A stretch of 64,000 nucleotides of DNA from Pelagomonas calceolata (lineage: Eukaryota; Sar; Pelagophyceae; Pelagomonadales; Pelagomonadaceae). The position numbers and the translations under genes are program-made. Shown here one piece after another: positions 21,201 through 31,096 of the stretch (position 1 is the stretch's first letter; each line of letters opens with the position of its first letter). The notes under the pieces were generated by a model. The model was not told the origin of the DNA and searched no databases. It worked only from the letters and a program-made list of their open reading frames with translations. Location: assembly GCA_918797485.1 (NCBI GenBank), contig CAKKNE010000004.1, positions 1,240,001 to 1,304,000 on the forward strand. Direction: 5' to 3'.

Positions 21201-23046
21201 ATGCCGCTCCGCCGCCTGACCATGCCGAGCGCCATGCGCGTGCTCGGCCTGTTAGCGTCCGTGAGGGCACTCCAATTCACCCCCAAGGCGCGCCCTTCTT
21301 TAAGGGTTTTCTCGAGCGCCGAGACCGAATTAACGATCGACCCCATCGCCGTGACGACCGAAGGCGAATACTCCGCCAACGAGATGGCGCCCGACGTCGC
21401 GGTGGAAAAGGCCGAGCGCTTCCGCGCCATCAACGCGAAGGACATGGACAAGCTCGCCGACAAGTATCCTCGACTGAAAGACAAGGTCGTCGACATCAAA
21501 AGATCGGCCTTAATCTTCCCGTTCAAGGCCTCGCCGTACCTCGTCGACGAACTTATTGATTGGGACATGGCCGGTGCGTATCTCGGCGTTTTGAGGTGTA
21601 GAGGCGCCTTCACGCCATCGAGGCGACTCGTCTCCAGGAGAGGAGGTCGTGGCTGGTTTTATTTTCGATTCTGAGCCGTTTCGGACCGCGTCGGACCGCG
21701 ACTCGCGCAGGCGACATCGGCTTGGATCCGTTCTACAAGCTGGTCTTCCCGACGATGGACATGCTCACGCAGGAGCACCAGGACCTCCTCAACAACGCGT
21801 GCGACGCCGGCGACCCCAAAGAGATCAAGGCGACGGTCGAGATCATCCGGGAAGCGTTAAACCCGCACCCCGCGGGCCAGAAAACTCTGAACGCCCCGAA
21901 GAAGGCCGAACTCACGGGCGTGCAGCACAAGTACGCCGAGACGGTCCTCTTCTTCGCGGCCGCGGCGCAGACGTGCCACGCCTACTGCACGTACTGCTTT
22001 AGATGGGCCCAATTTATTGGAGACGCGGATTTGCGGTTCGCGCAAAAGGACGCGGACAGTCTCTTCGATTATTTGGAGGAGCACGAGGAGGTCTCGGACA
22101 TCCTCTTCACGGGCGGCGACCCCATGATCATGAAGACGAACATGTGCGACTCTGCGCGGAAATGATTTTCAAATGCCGTTTCACGCCGTCGACGCGACTC
22201 GCCTCCATCTCACAATGAAGTGGGTGGTCTCCGGTCCAAATTTGACACCGTACACAACGCAGGCTCAAGCAGTACCTCGAGCCCTTCAAGGACCCCGACC
22301 ACCTGCCCCACGTCAAGAACCTGAGGATTGGTACTAGGGCATTAACCTTCTGGCCGCAGCGCTTCACCACCGATCCGGACGCCGACAGTCTCATTGAGTT
22401 GTTGAGAGACGTCAAGGAGGTCGGCGGCCGCCACATCGCCATCATGAGCCACCTCAGTCACTACCGCGAACTCAGTACGAAGAAGGTCCAGGACGCCATT
22501 CACCGCTTGAAGCAGGAGGGCGGCGTCATCATCCGGTCGCAGTCGCCGGTCATGGCGGGCATCAACGACGATGCCAGAGTGTGGAACAAGAAGTGGAAGG
22601 AGGAGGTCCGGTTGGGCATCATCCCGTACTACATGTTTATTGCCAGAGACACGGGCGCGCAGGCGTATTTCAACGTACCGCTCGTGCGAGCCCAAAAGCT
22701 CTACTCGGAAGCCATCCGCTCCACGAGTGGACTGTGCCGAACGGCGCGCGGCCCGTCCATGTCGTGCACGCCGGGCAAGGTCGAGGTCGTCGGCGTCCAG
22801 GAGGTCCAGGGGACCGAGGCCTTCGTCCTGCGCTTCCTCCAGTGCCGCGACGACGAGTGGATCGGGAAGGTGTTTTTCGCGAAGTTCGACCCCAAAGCCA
22901 TCTGGTACGACGACCTCGAGCCGCTGCCGGGCATGTCGCTGCCCTGGGAGGAGGCGGGCCTGCCGAGACCTTGTGTGGATGAGCCCTGCCAGGTCGAGTG
23001 GATGGACGAGTTCCTCGAGCCGGTGTACCCGCTGGAGGTTGTTTAG
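21201..23046 (+). CDS. KamA-type radical-SAM aminomutase with organelle leader
   Basis: Exons are 21201-21573, 21711-22143 and 22263-23046, giving 529 residues. The iron-sulfur motif CHAYCTYC (CxxxCxxC, about residues 212-219) and the following GDPM are those of the lysine 2,3-aminomutase family. These enzymes use SAM, a 4Fe-4S cluster and PLP to shift an amino group from the alpha to the beta carbon. The Lys in SMSCTPGKVEVVG aligns with the family's PLP-binding lysine. The leader (MRVLGLLASVRALQFTP) suggests plastid import. The substrate (lysine, glutamate or other) cannot be read from the sequence. It is convergent with an aminotransferase. Confidence 0.87.
21574..21710 (+). mobile_element. 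Introner intron, family C
   Basis: 137 bp. It starts GTGCGTATCTCGGCG and ends CGCGCAG. It shares its 5' block with the intron at 55518. Confidence 0.88.
22144..22262 (+). mobile_element. Introner intron, family C, diverged
   Basis: 119 bp, GTGCGACTC...CAACGCAG, with TTCACGCCGTCGACGCGACT. The join gives MKTNMLKQYLEPF. Confidence 0.85.
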
Positions 23047-23254
23047 GCGTCGCGTTACGTGGTCGCCCCACCACCCCCTCTCGTAACGACCGATTCTATT
23101 GTAGTTGGTTTGTCTCATATCATCGCCGGCACTTCGGCGAGGCGTGGCGCGTCGATGGCGTCGAGCGAGTCCTTCCCGAGCGCTGGATGTGGGGCCGCGC
23201 CGACCCATACGCCGTCGACGCAATAGCTATGTCTATATTAAACCCCAGTCCTCC

Positions 23255-25578
23255 CTAATACAGCTCCGGCGCGACTTCCGCCGCCTCCTTCTGCTGCGCG
23301 ATGATCGCCTCGTCCATGTCGCAGCCGTGCTGGAGGCAGACGTCCGCGTCGTCGGACGCGCCCGCCATCGCCACGAGCGCTGACAATTCCGCATCTGATA
23401 ATAACGCGGCGTCGGCCTCCCACGGTTGGTCTGTGCTATCATCAAAGACGTTGAGCGTGAGGGCCGAAGACGCCTGCCGGCCCACCAACTGGACGAGGGA
23501 AGCGACGCCCTCGGCGCCGAGCAGAGCCAGCGCCGACTCCGACCTTGCAAGACCACGGTTCCGCAGTAAGTCGACGGTCGAAGCGTGCACGGCCGCATCA
23601 CGAGAGGTAGGTGCAAAGGGCGGCGCCGCGCCCCGCGCGAGAGCCGCGATCGCCTCGTCCTCGAGGGAAGCGATTCTCGCATGCTTCGCCGCCACAGACC
23701 ACGCCTGTGCACAGCGGTGGAAGTAGGCCGTGTTGAGTTGTACTATAGCTCTATCTCTATCACTCAAATGCTCACAAGGTTTTTCCAACTCTTGCAGAGC
23801 TTCCTGGACGATGGGTTCGGCGGCGGACGTCGTCGTCGTCGTCGTACTTGTGATCGTGACCTCCGCCGGCTTTGATAGAGGCAGTAAGTCGTCTTCAGAC
23901 CACGACATCTCGTTTACTACTTCTAAACAACATCTAGCGAGGTCCTCGACGGCGCTCGTCAATAACGCGGGGTCGTCGTCGTATCTAGGCGTCAACATAA
24001 AGCCACCAACGGGCACGAAGTAGGGCAGCACGCCTGCGTGGTGTAGTCTCGTGAAGACGCCATCGACGCGACCGCGTTCCCTTTGACACGCCGCGACGGC
24101 CCCGACGCGGTCCGAACCAGCTCAAAAACGAAAAAGAGACCACCCATGGCCTTGTCTGATGGATGCGAGTCGCGTCGACGGCGTAAGGCTGCCGGTAAGT
24201 CACGGGACGCCGTTCTCATACCGCGCTCGGCGCACTTCTTTTTGAGGGCCACATTTGCTGCGGTCCGCTCCGCTAGATCACTATGAGCAAATAAACCGCC
24301 CCACAACGCGCCCTGGCCCTGCGTTAATACTCTACCGCCCGAGTCCTGGCGTAGTTTTTGCAGAGTCGGCTTTACAGCCTTTTCTACTGCTCGGACGTTG
24401 TCCCGCAGCGACGTCAGGCGGTTCAAGAGGGCCGCACCGTTACATAAGGCGCGAGCTGAGGAGCCAGCATACGTGTGGGATTGCAATGCTGTTCGAGACG
24501 ATTGAGCTAACTGAGAAGCTCCCGTCAACAGAATCGCACCAGACAACAGGTGACCGGCACCCCCACCGATGGACTTGCCGAACGTGACGGCGTCGGGCCG
24601 CAGATCCCAGCACTCCGTCAGGAAGCAGCCCGTCGCGCCCCTCGCGTCTTGCCCGTGGCGCCCAAGACCGCACATGACTTCGTCGCAGATGACCGCCAGG
24701 CCTCTTCGCTTCGCCTCCGTGACGTAGGCTCTCAGCAATTGAGGGGGCCAGGGCGTCGAGGCGACCGAGCTGCCCCATTGGGGCTCGAAGAGCACCACTC
24801 CCAGCTCGTGCTCGTACGTGTCGAGGTACTCGATAAATTCAGCTAACAGGCGCTCGTGGAACTCCTCATCGCTTTCCTCTCTATACCGCAGGAAGGGCGA
24901 CGGGACGGGGTACCTCACAGGGTGTGTGAGTCCTTTCGCGGCGGCACCGAGCGGAATCCCACCACCGGGAGAGGTCGACGCGGGCCCGTGGTACGACGAC
25001 GCCCCGCAGGCGACTCTCGTACGCGCCGTCGGCGCCGTCAAATCAGCACCCGGTTGGGTGGCTTGAATGACCATGTCGATCGCGGCATGAACTGCCGAGG
25101 ACCCTTCCGCCTGGAGGTTCACGCACCAGTCGTCTGACTCTTGGGCCCATTGTGGCAAATGCGGGGCTAGCGCGTCGAGGAAATCATCCAAGGCTTGGGG
25201 CACGCCGGCCGAGGTATGGACTGATAGGGGCTCGGCCGGCTCGCCGCTCTCCAATGCGCGGAACGCCCGCTCTTCGATCTCGAAACCCTTCCGCAGCACG
25301 TCGGCCAAGTTCTTGCCACCTAGCACTTCCGACGACGCGCCGCCCAACACCCTTACCGGTTGCTCTTTCCCTCGCCAGGCAAATTGCATGCCGTTCTTGC
25401 TCGAGACGGTGGGCAAATTCTTGCCTAACGCGTATCTACCGGCGAAGCGGTCCGTCTCGTAGCCCGGGCCGGCGCTCATTCTTATTCTTAAACGCGGCGC
25501 GGGTGCGCGCAGGCCGGAGACGGCCGCGCAGAGGAGGAGCTGGCACGCTCTCCTTGCAATCCATGACCGCTGCATCAT
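23255..25578 (-). CDS. Class III PLP aminotransferase with extra C-terminal domain
   Basis: Exons are 25578-24222 and 24033-23255, giving 711 residues. A leader (MQRSWIARRACQLLLCAAVSGLRAPAPR) precedes a class III aminotransferase. Family features are GSSAVHAAIDMV, the cofactor Asp in VICDEVMCGLGRHG, and the Schiff-base Lys in FGKSIGGG. These enzymes move omega- or alpha-amino groups to 2-oxoacids. About 240 residues follow the core, with a helical stretch and a UBA-like tail (CLQHGCDMDEAIIAQ). I do not recognise this extension. The intron join CAERG-VLPYFVPVGGFML uses a GTATGAG donor. Confidence 0.87.
24034..24221 (-). mobile_element. Introner intron, family C
   Basis: 188 bp, GTATGAGAACGGCG...ACCACGCAG. 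It contains TTACGCCGTCGACGCGACTCG and GGTGGTCTCTTTTTCG, shared with the other C copies. Confidence 0.87.
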
Positions 25579-25925
25579 TGCTCGACGCCGCTGCTCGTGC
25601 GATCGATGCTGCGCTGCAAGGTCACGTCTTTAGCTGCTCATGGCCCAAAACCGAGCAGTATCGCAGCCGTTGCGTTGGCTGAAAATGACCACGACTGTGT
25701 CCAGCCGCAATCCAAGCTAGAGCTACGCTACGCTAGCTAGTTTTGGACGCCTGCGTCCATCGCTTTTTGCAAGCGCTTCCTCCACCGTAAGAGCATTGAA
25801 GCATCAGGCCAAAAAACTTTGCGACGACGATGACAAGGTCTGGCGCAAGCTTTTTGATCAGAGCCAGGCCTGCTTCGTCGTCGGCGCGGCGGCAGTATTC
25901 ATTTGTTCAGAGTGGTCGCAGAGCC
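25579..25925. other. Divergent 5' gap
   Basis: This 347-bp gap has a degenerate CTAGC dyad at about 25716-25737 and a GCTTTTTGCAAGCGC stretch. No gene is supported. Confidence 0.45.
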
Positions 25926-27100
25926 ATGCTGCGACGGCAGGTTTGGGCGGCCGTGCTCCTGGCCGCGAGCTCTGGGGGTTTCATAGGCAGCAGGCCAGCC
26001 CCCACTCGTTCGTCGCCGCGGCGCTTCGCCGAGCCGAAGCGAAAGCCCGGCCAGCGCGGCAGCGCGCGCGCCAAGGAGCGCCTGCGCAAAGCCTTGGAGA
26101 AGGAGGGCGCGCCGCCGCCGCGCAAGGACCCGCTGCCGACGACGACCACGACGACGATCCCGTCTCGAGTAGAATTGAGGAGACGCGCGGGCTTGCCACC
26201 CCTAGAACCCTTATTGAGGAGAGCACCCGCAGATCTGACGGAAGCGTCGGTACCCTCGGCACCAAACGCGTTAGAAATCCCAGCAAGATGGCAAAAAGTA
26301 CCCGACTGCGAACGGCCCAATAAATGGCGCGAGCTCATGGACGACGAGGATTGTAAATTTGAAAAACAACAAAAAAAACTGTTAGGGGAAGGGAAAAAAA
26401 TAAACGACCCCTACGTCGAAATTATTCCGCAGCTCAAGACGCTCGACGACTTTTTGAAGGCCAACGCGCATGCGCAGTCACGGGAGAAGGCGCTCGTCGT
26501 CAAGTTTTATAGTAGGCAGTGCCGCGCGTGTTTGAGAATTGCGGCAAAATACCGAAGGTTGGCTCTCGAGAAGCGCGACGAAATTGATTGTTATGAGGTC
26601 GAATCTTTAGCGTCGCGGCCGCTGGTCGACGGCCTGAACGTGACGAAGGTGCCCAGCGTGCAGATCTACGATCCCGACGGCGTGACGCGCCTGGCCGACG
26701 GACCGTGCATGCCCGACGACTTCCCGCGGTGCGACCTCCGCGTTTTGATCGTGTCCATCGCACGAGGTCGTGGGTGGTCTCTTTGTCGGTTTTGAGGCGA
26801 AATGCTCCGCGCAGGCTCGAGAGGAAGGTCGACGTCGTGATACGGTCCATGCAGAAGCGCCGGTCGGCCCACAAGGTCGTCGCGCGGAGCTACGCGGCGG
26901 AGCTGTGTCACATGCGGTCGAAGGACTGCGCGCCGTCGCCGTCGTCCGTCTCGAGGATGTCGGAGGAGGAGTTCGAGGCCTTCGAGGCGGCCGTCTGCGC
27001 GATCTGCCCGCCCCAGGGGCGGTTCGGGAGCGCCCTGCGGACGAAGGAGAGCGCGGCAGCTGATCCCGAGTGGCCGCGGCCGGTTAGCGATGATGACTAA
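25926..27100 (+). CDS. Thioredoxin-like protein with organelle leader
   Basis: Exons are 25926-26728 and 26815-27100, giving 362 residues. The leader MLRRQVWAAVLLAASSGGFIGSRP is hydrophobic and Arg-rich. A basic linker is followed by a thioredoxin-fold segment: VVKFYSRQCRACLRIAAKY, with the redox pair CRAC in place of CGPC, and VTKVPSVQIYD containing the cis-Pro. A Cys-containing helical C-terminus follows the intron. A plastid or ER thiol oxidoreductase is likely; the substrate is unknown. Confidence 0.8.
26729..26814 (+). mobile_element. Mini-introner, family C, 86 bp
   Basis: GTGCGACCTC...CCGCGCAG. It keeps the GAGGTCGTGGGTGGTCTC block of family C but has lost the 5' third. The join gives DDFPRLERKVDVV. 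Confidence 0.83.
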
Positions 27101-27163
27101 TGTACAGTATGTGTTATTGTACTAACATTTAGGACCGCGCGTCGATGGCGTAAAGGCGGTGTA

Positions 27164-27910
27164 CTACTCAAGCTTCCCGCCCTTGCAGACGCGCGGCCGG
27201 TCCGTCAAATCATAAGGCGCGGAGTAGTCGGCCAGGTCCTCGCACGTCCCGTTGACGGCGGGAAGTAAGGAAAAGTCGTCGGGGTAGGCCCCGCGCACGG
27301 CCTGTAGCGTCTCGGCGTCCGCGACGGCGGCGCGCGTCAGGTTCGAGGGCAAGTGGTGCGAGATGTTCCGCGCGTGAGATAGACGCATCGTCAGCCCCTG
27401 AGACCGCATCAATCCATCGAAGTCCTCCCCTAGAAACTCGAAGCGGAGCACGTATCTACAAGTACACTTCCCGGACGCGTCCCACAAAAACCAGGTCTGC
27501 GGCAGGAAGTGGCACCTATTAGGAAAGGGCGCGGAGAGCGCGCCGTCCTCGCGGCGGCGCCGCGCGACGTGGCCCGCGTGATACCGGATCCACCTCGTCG
27601 CGGCGGCGGCGTCGTGCAGCTTCTGTGACGAACCGCGATGCTCGAACTTGTACTCCGAGAGGAGGCGGTCGAGCGGGTCCCTTACCACACAAAACGTCTC
27701 CGCAGCAGGGTACAGCCGCTCCCTTGGATCAAGATCGCGCGGCGGCGTGTGCCAGTCGCAAGCACGCTTCCAGACGACGCCGTTCTCATTCTTCCCGCAC
27801 CGCTTCTTCTTGAAATCGATGCTCAGCGTTTCGATGGTGGACCCGGCGGTCTCGGGTATGTGTAAGAATGAGAGCGCGTCGGCCGCCACTAACAACATCA
27901 ACAAAAGCAT
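27164..27910 (-). CDS. Carbohydrate-type sulfotransferase
   Basis: A single exon of 248 residues. The ATG at 27910 starts a signal anchor, MLLLMLLVAADA. The PAPS-binding motifs of membrane sulfotransferases follow: FLHIPETAGSTIE (5'-phosphosulfate loop, with Glu where Lys is usual) and FCVVRDPLDRLLSEYKF (3'-phosphate site). Such enzymes transfer sulfate from PAPS to glycans in the Golgi. Lys-to-Glu in the first loop could weaken catalysis. Its start lies just beyond the stop of the next gene upstream on the same strand. Confidence 0.83.
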   Translation of the reverse strand: MLLLMLLVAADALSFLHIPETAGSTIETLSIDFKKKRCGKNENGVVWKRACDWHTPPRDLDPRERLYPAAETFCVVRDPLDRLLSEYKFEHRGSSQKLHDAAAATRWIRYHAGHVARRRREDGALSAPFPNRCHFLPQTWFLWDASGKCTCRYVLRFEFLGEDFDGLMRSQGLTMRLSHARNISHHLPSNLTRAAVADAETLQAVRGAYPDDFSLLPAVNGTCEDLADYSAPYDLTDRPRVCKGGKLE

Positions 27911-27911
27911 A

Positions 27912-28307
27912 TTAACACGCCCGGTCGCGCCAGACGGGCGCATTAACGTCGTCAAAACCGTCCTGCACGCGCCACTGCCCACTCTGAGCGTCGAACCAGT
28001 TCGCACCGCGGTCGTTGACGGCTTCCAGGCGCGTCTTTAACTCCTCCGCTTGACGGAACTCTTCACGCCGCAGGGCGGCGTTCCGCTGCGCCGTCAGGGC
28101 CCTGACGTCCGCGTCGGCCGGGCGCGTCCACGTGTCCCCGGCCTCGACTTTCTGCCGCACGGCGTCGAGCGCGACGGCTTGTCGCTCCGGGTCCGAGAGC
28201 TGCTGCCACGTGATGCCTCGTTTTTGCGCCGCGACCCAATCGGATTCCGTTTCACAGGAATTGGGAAATGTGCCGGCGCGCCAGGCAGCCGACGTGGCCG
28301 ACGCCAT
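27912..28307 (-). CDS. Small protein with UVR-like motif
   Basis: A single exon of 131 residues ending directly upstream of the sulfotransferase start. The central helix pair ALRREEFRQAEELKTRLEAV resembles a UVR motif (the UvrB/UvrC interaction helix pair). The rest is not recognised (SDWVAAQKRGITWQQLSD; GQWRVQDGFDD). There is no obvious leader. Its almost zero spacing to the sulfotransferase suggests read-through transcription or very tight packing. Confidence 0.6.
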   Translation of the reverse strand: MASATSAAWRAGTFPNSCETESDWVAAQKRGITWQQLSDPERQAVALDAVRQKVEAGDTWTRPADADVRALTAQRNAALRREEFRQAEELKTRLEAVNDRGANWFDAQSGQWRVQDGFDDVNAPVWRDRAC

Positions 28308-28748
28308 GCACTACTCGGCCGCGCTCAGCTAGACGGCTGCCCCGCGGCGGCGCTAGCTGCCCAGCACCACACGCGGCTGCCCCCACGCGCCGACGGTGTT
28401 TCCCGCGGCGGGCGTCGACCCGCTGGCCTTTCCGAGGCAGGCGGCGACTCGCTGCGCCCGGCGTTGCCCGGAGAGTCGCACTCGGGCAAGCGTTGTGCGG
28501 CGTTTTGCGCGTGTTTTGCGTGCTAGCTAGTATGTTACATGCCGCTAGCTCATTGCTTGCAAAAAAAGCGTACAGCTCGACGCTGGCACGGAGCTGGACG
28601 CGGAGAGGTCTGAGACGCGCGAAATAAGTGCAAGAAGCGACCTACGCGGCGCCGGCCTCGCAGGTGCCGCCGCGGCCGCCGCCGAGCCCACACCTGATCA
28701 GCTGAGGCAGCAAAAAACCGGCAGCACTCGACCGACGCACTAAAAAGG
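28308..28748. other. Divergent 5' gap with dyad motif
   Basis: This 441-bp gap has the dyad at 28526-28549 and an A-tract element (TTGCAAAAAAAGCG) just after it. No coding region is supported. Confidence 0.5.
28526..28549 (-). promoter_or_regulatory. Recurrent intergenic dyad motif, copy 3
   Basis: On plus it reads GCTAGTA, TGTTACATGC, CGCTAGC. It lies between divergent genes, 219 bp and 200 bp from their starts. Confidence 0.6.
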
Positions 28749-31087
28749 ATGGACTTCGAGCGCGTCATCTTCCGGGTGCACGCGGCCGCATTAGGACCTT
28801 TAGAGAGAAACGAGGAGCGCTGCCGCGTGAAGCCGCGCGAGGCGTGTCGGGCGTGCTCCGAATGTTTGTTAGTGGTGGCGGTGGGACTACTCCTCGTGAC
28901 GACCGCTTTACACGCGACGCTGGGCACGGACCGCTGCCTCGCGCCTCGACTGAAAGAACGATTAGGCAGATACGACAACGGTTCTTACGTGGATTGGCGC
29001 CTCCCGAGAGACGCGGTCGTCAAAATCCGTTTAGTGAACGAGCTCCCCGACGACGACGACCTTTTTGTGGGGGAGAACGGCGTGGCGCCGCAGCGCCACG
29101 ATGATGATGATGGGATCCCGGGCGACTTCCGGCGGCTGGGCGAGTGCCCTTTGCTCAAACCGGCCCCTTCTTCCGAATGCGATGGTGTCTTGAACTGCGA
29201 CGCGCGCATGGCCCCGGATACTGTCTGTGGAGGCGACGATAAGTGCGGCACCGTTGCCAACGGCTGCTACAAAGTGCAGCACGCGCACCACACGCCCGCA
29301 CCTTCACCATTTAGATGGCGCGTGCCAAGCGGCGACTACACGCTGGCCAGGGACCTCCACCTCCTAGCTTTAAATGATGCATTCCTGGCGGAGCACCGCG
29401 TGCGCGCGTACAACGTCTCTGTCTCGATGCGATGTCTAGATGCGGCAAGTGCCCTCGCAAGTGTCTTCCACCGCTACGTGCTGGGCTACGACACGCCGCT
29501 CGCGAACCAGGCCATGGAGACCCTCGGTAGTAGTGGTGCATTACGAAACGACAACACAAACATAATTACAAGGTGGCGCCGCTCCGACGCGCGACGACGG
29601 CGCCTGTCCCAGCGCTTGGGTGCCGAGGCGGCGTTTAAGTGGTTGCTGCGGCGCGCTGGCGTCGCGGTGACGTCACTACTCGCTTTATTTTTATTATCGA
29701 CCGTAACAGCTGCCGTGTTACGTGTTCTGGTGGCCTCAGGAGTCTGCGGCGCCTTCGCGTTGTGGTATTTACTGTCCAGCACTAGATTCGCGCAACGACT
29801 CGATTTCCAAGCACTAGCGCGCGCGTATCCGTGGCTCGGAGCTGTGTGGCAAGCAACCAGACGCCTTCACGCCGTCGACGCGACTCGTGACGCCGTCGAC
29901 GCGACTCGTGGCCATCTCACGAGGTCGTGGGTCGTTTCTTTTTTGCTGAAGAGGCCGTTCGGACCGCGTCGGGGCCGGGTGCCGCGCGCGACGGGTGAAA
30001 GTTTGAGAACGGTGGTGTCGGGTGGTGTGCGTCGGCGGGGCGCGGTCGGGGGACTCCGGACGTCGCGCCGACGGCGTTGGTGCGTCTTGGGACGCCTCGA
30101 GCCGCCGCGCCTTCGGCGGCCGCCGTCGCGGCGTCGTCCGCCGCCCGCCACGCCGTCGACGGAACGCCTGCTCGATGGCGTGGCCCGTGTCGGTTCCTTG
30201 CCGCTCGACGGAGCCAGCACGTTCGCGTTTTCGCCGAGAATGGACTTCGTGAAGAATTGTCGGGTGCACCCGACACACTGGAGCATCGCTGTCTCTCGAC
30301 GCGGTCCGAACGGCCCCAAACTCGAAAATGAAACCACCCACGACCTCGTCTGACGGACACGAGTCGCGTCGATGGCGTGGAGGACGACGCGGCGATTCAG
30401 CACGAACGCGCCGTAAAATTTTGATTTCCACACAGGTTGGGAGCACCGCTGGAACTCCTACGAGCCCAAGGCCGCGAGGGCACGTCACTCCTATGCGCCC
30501 ACGCCGTTCGCGTCGTCGTAGCCTACGCGTTGTATGAAGCGGCGCAGTTCGCGTTCGCAAGGTGGCTCTACTCTCCACCTTTACCACCAGCATTGGGATT
30601 GTGCTGCTTCGGCCTCATGCTCGGCTGGGAGTACGCGACGCTGGCCCACTGCCGCTCGGCCGCATCCATCGCGTTCCTGCCAAAACTCAATGCACTGTAT
30701 TTCTTGGCATGTCACGGGACGTTTTATGCTGTCAGTAGACCGTACGCTCTCCTGAACTGCGGCGTCGCGGCTTTATTTATGTGTCATGCTACGCTATACT
30801 GCATCCTGGAGCTGGAGTTACCTGCCTTGGTGCGCGGCGACATCGACGCCACAACACCACGCGCGCGACGGACGGAGCTCCCGTGGCCGGCGCTCGACGC
30901 GATGCTGCCGCCGACGTGGTCGTTGTACATGCCTCTGGTGCCGAACGACGACGACCAGTTCCCCGAGGAAGAGGACATGCCGGCGGAACTGCCGCGGCCA
31001 CCTCCTCCTGCCGAGGATGAGGACGACGGTGTGGAGCTCGTGGACTTAAATAGGGCGCCGGCGCCGGCCGTCGCCACTACTGAGTAA
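28749..31087 (+). CDS. Membralin-like multi-pass membrane protein
   Basis: Exons are 28749-29833 and 30436-31087, giving 578 residues. An N-terminal membrane segment (VVAVGLLLVTTALHATLG), a Cys-rich lumenal region and a central helix pair are followed by a conserved-looking block of several helices (ASIAFLPKLNALYFLACHG, CGVAALFMCHATLYCILELE). That block matches the membralin (TMEM259) pattern SIxFFPRxxxLYFxxFH. Membralins are ER membrane proteins linked to ER-associated degradation. The tail is acidic and Pro-rich. The join needs a GC donor and gives YPWLGAPLELLRAQ. Confidence 0.75.
29834..30435 (+). mobile_element. Nested/mosaic introner intron, 602 bp, GC donor
   Basis: The outer element is family A, from CTGTGTGGCAAGCAACCAG at 29842 to TTTTGATTTCCACACAG at 30435. 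Flanks are GCTCGGAG (29834-29841) and GTTGGGAG (30436-30443). Family C sequence sits inside twice, in opposite orientations (about 29870-30000 and 30290-30380). The intron starts with GC of the first target copy. Confidence 0.85.
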
Positions 31088-31096
31088 TTGTATTTG

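Noticed and set aside
20849-21559. A 236-codon plus frame upstream of the aminomutase
   Set aside because: It overlaps the aminomutase in another frame and is low-complexity. The KamA frame is clearly the real one.
29834-30353. C-terminal 170 codons of the first membralin frame
   Set aside because: This is translated introner sequence (Arg-rich, with repeated VDATR-type peptides), not protein.
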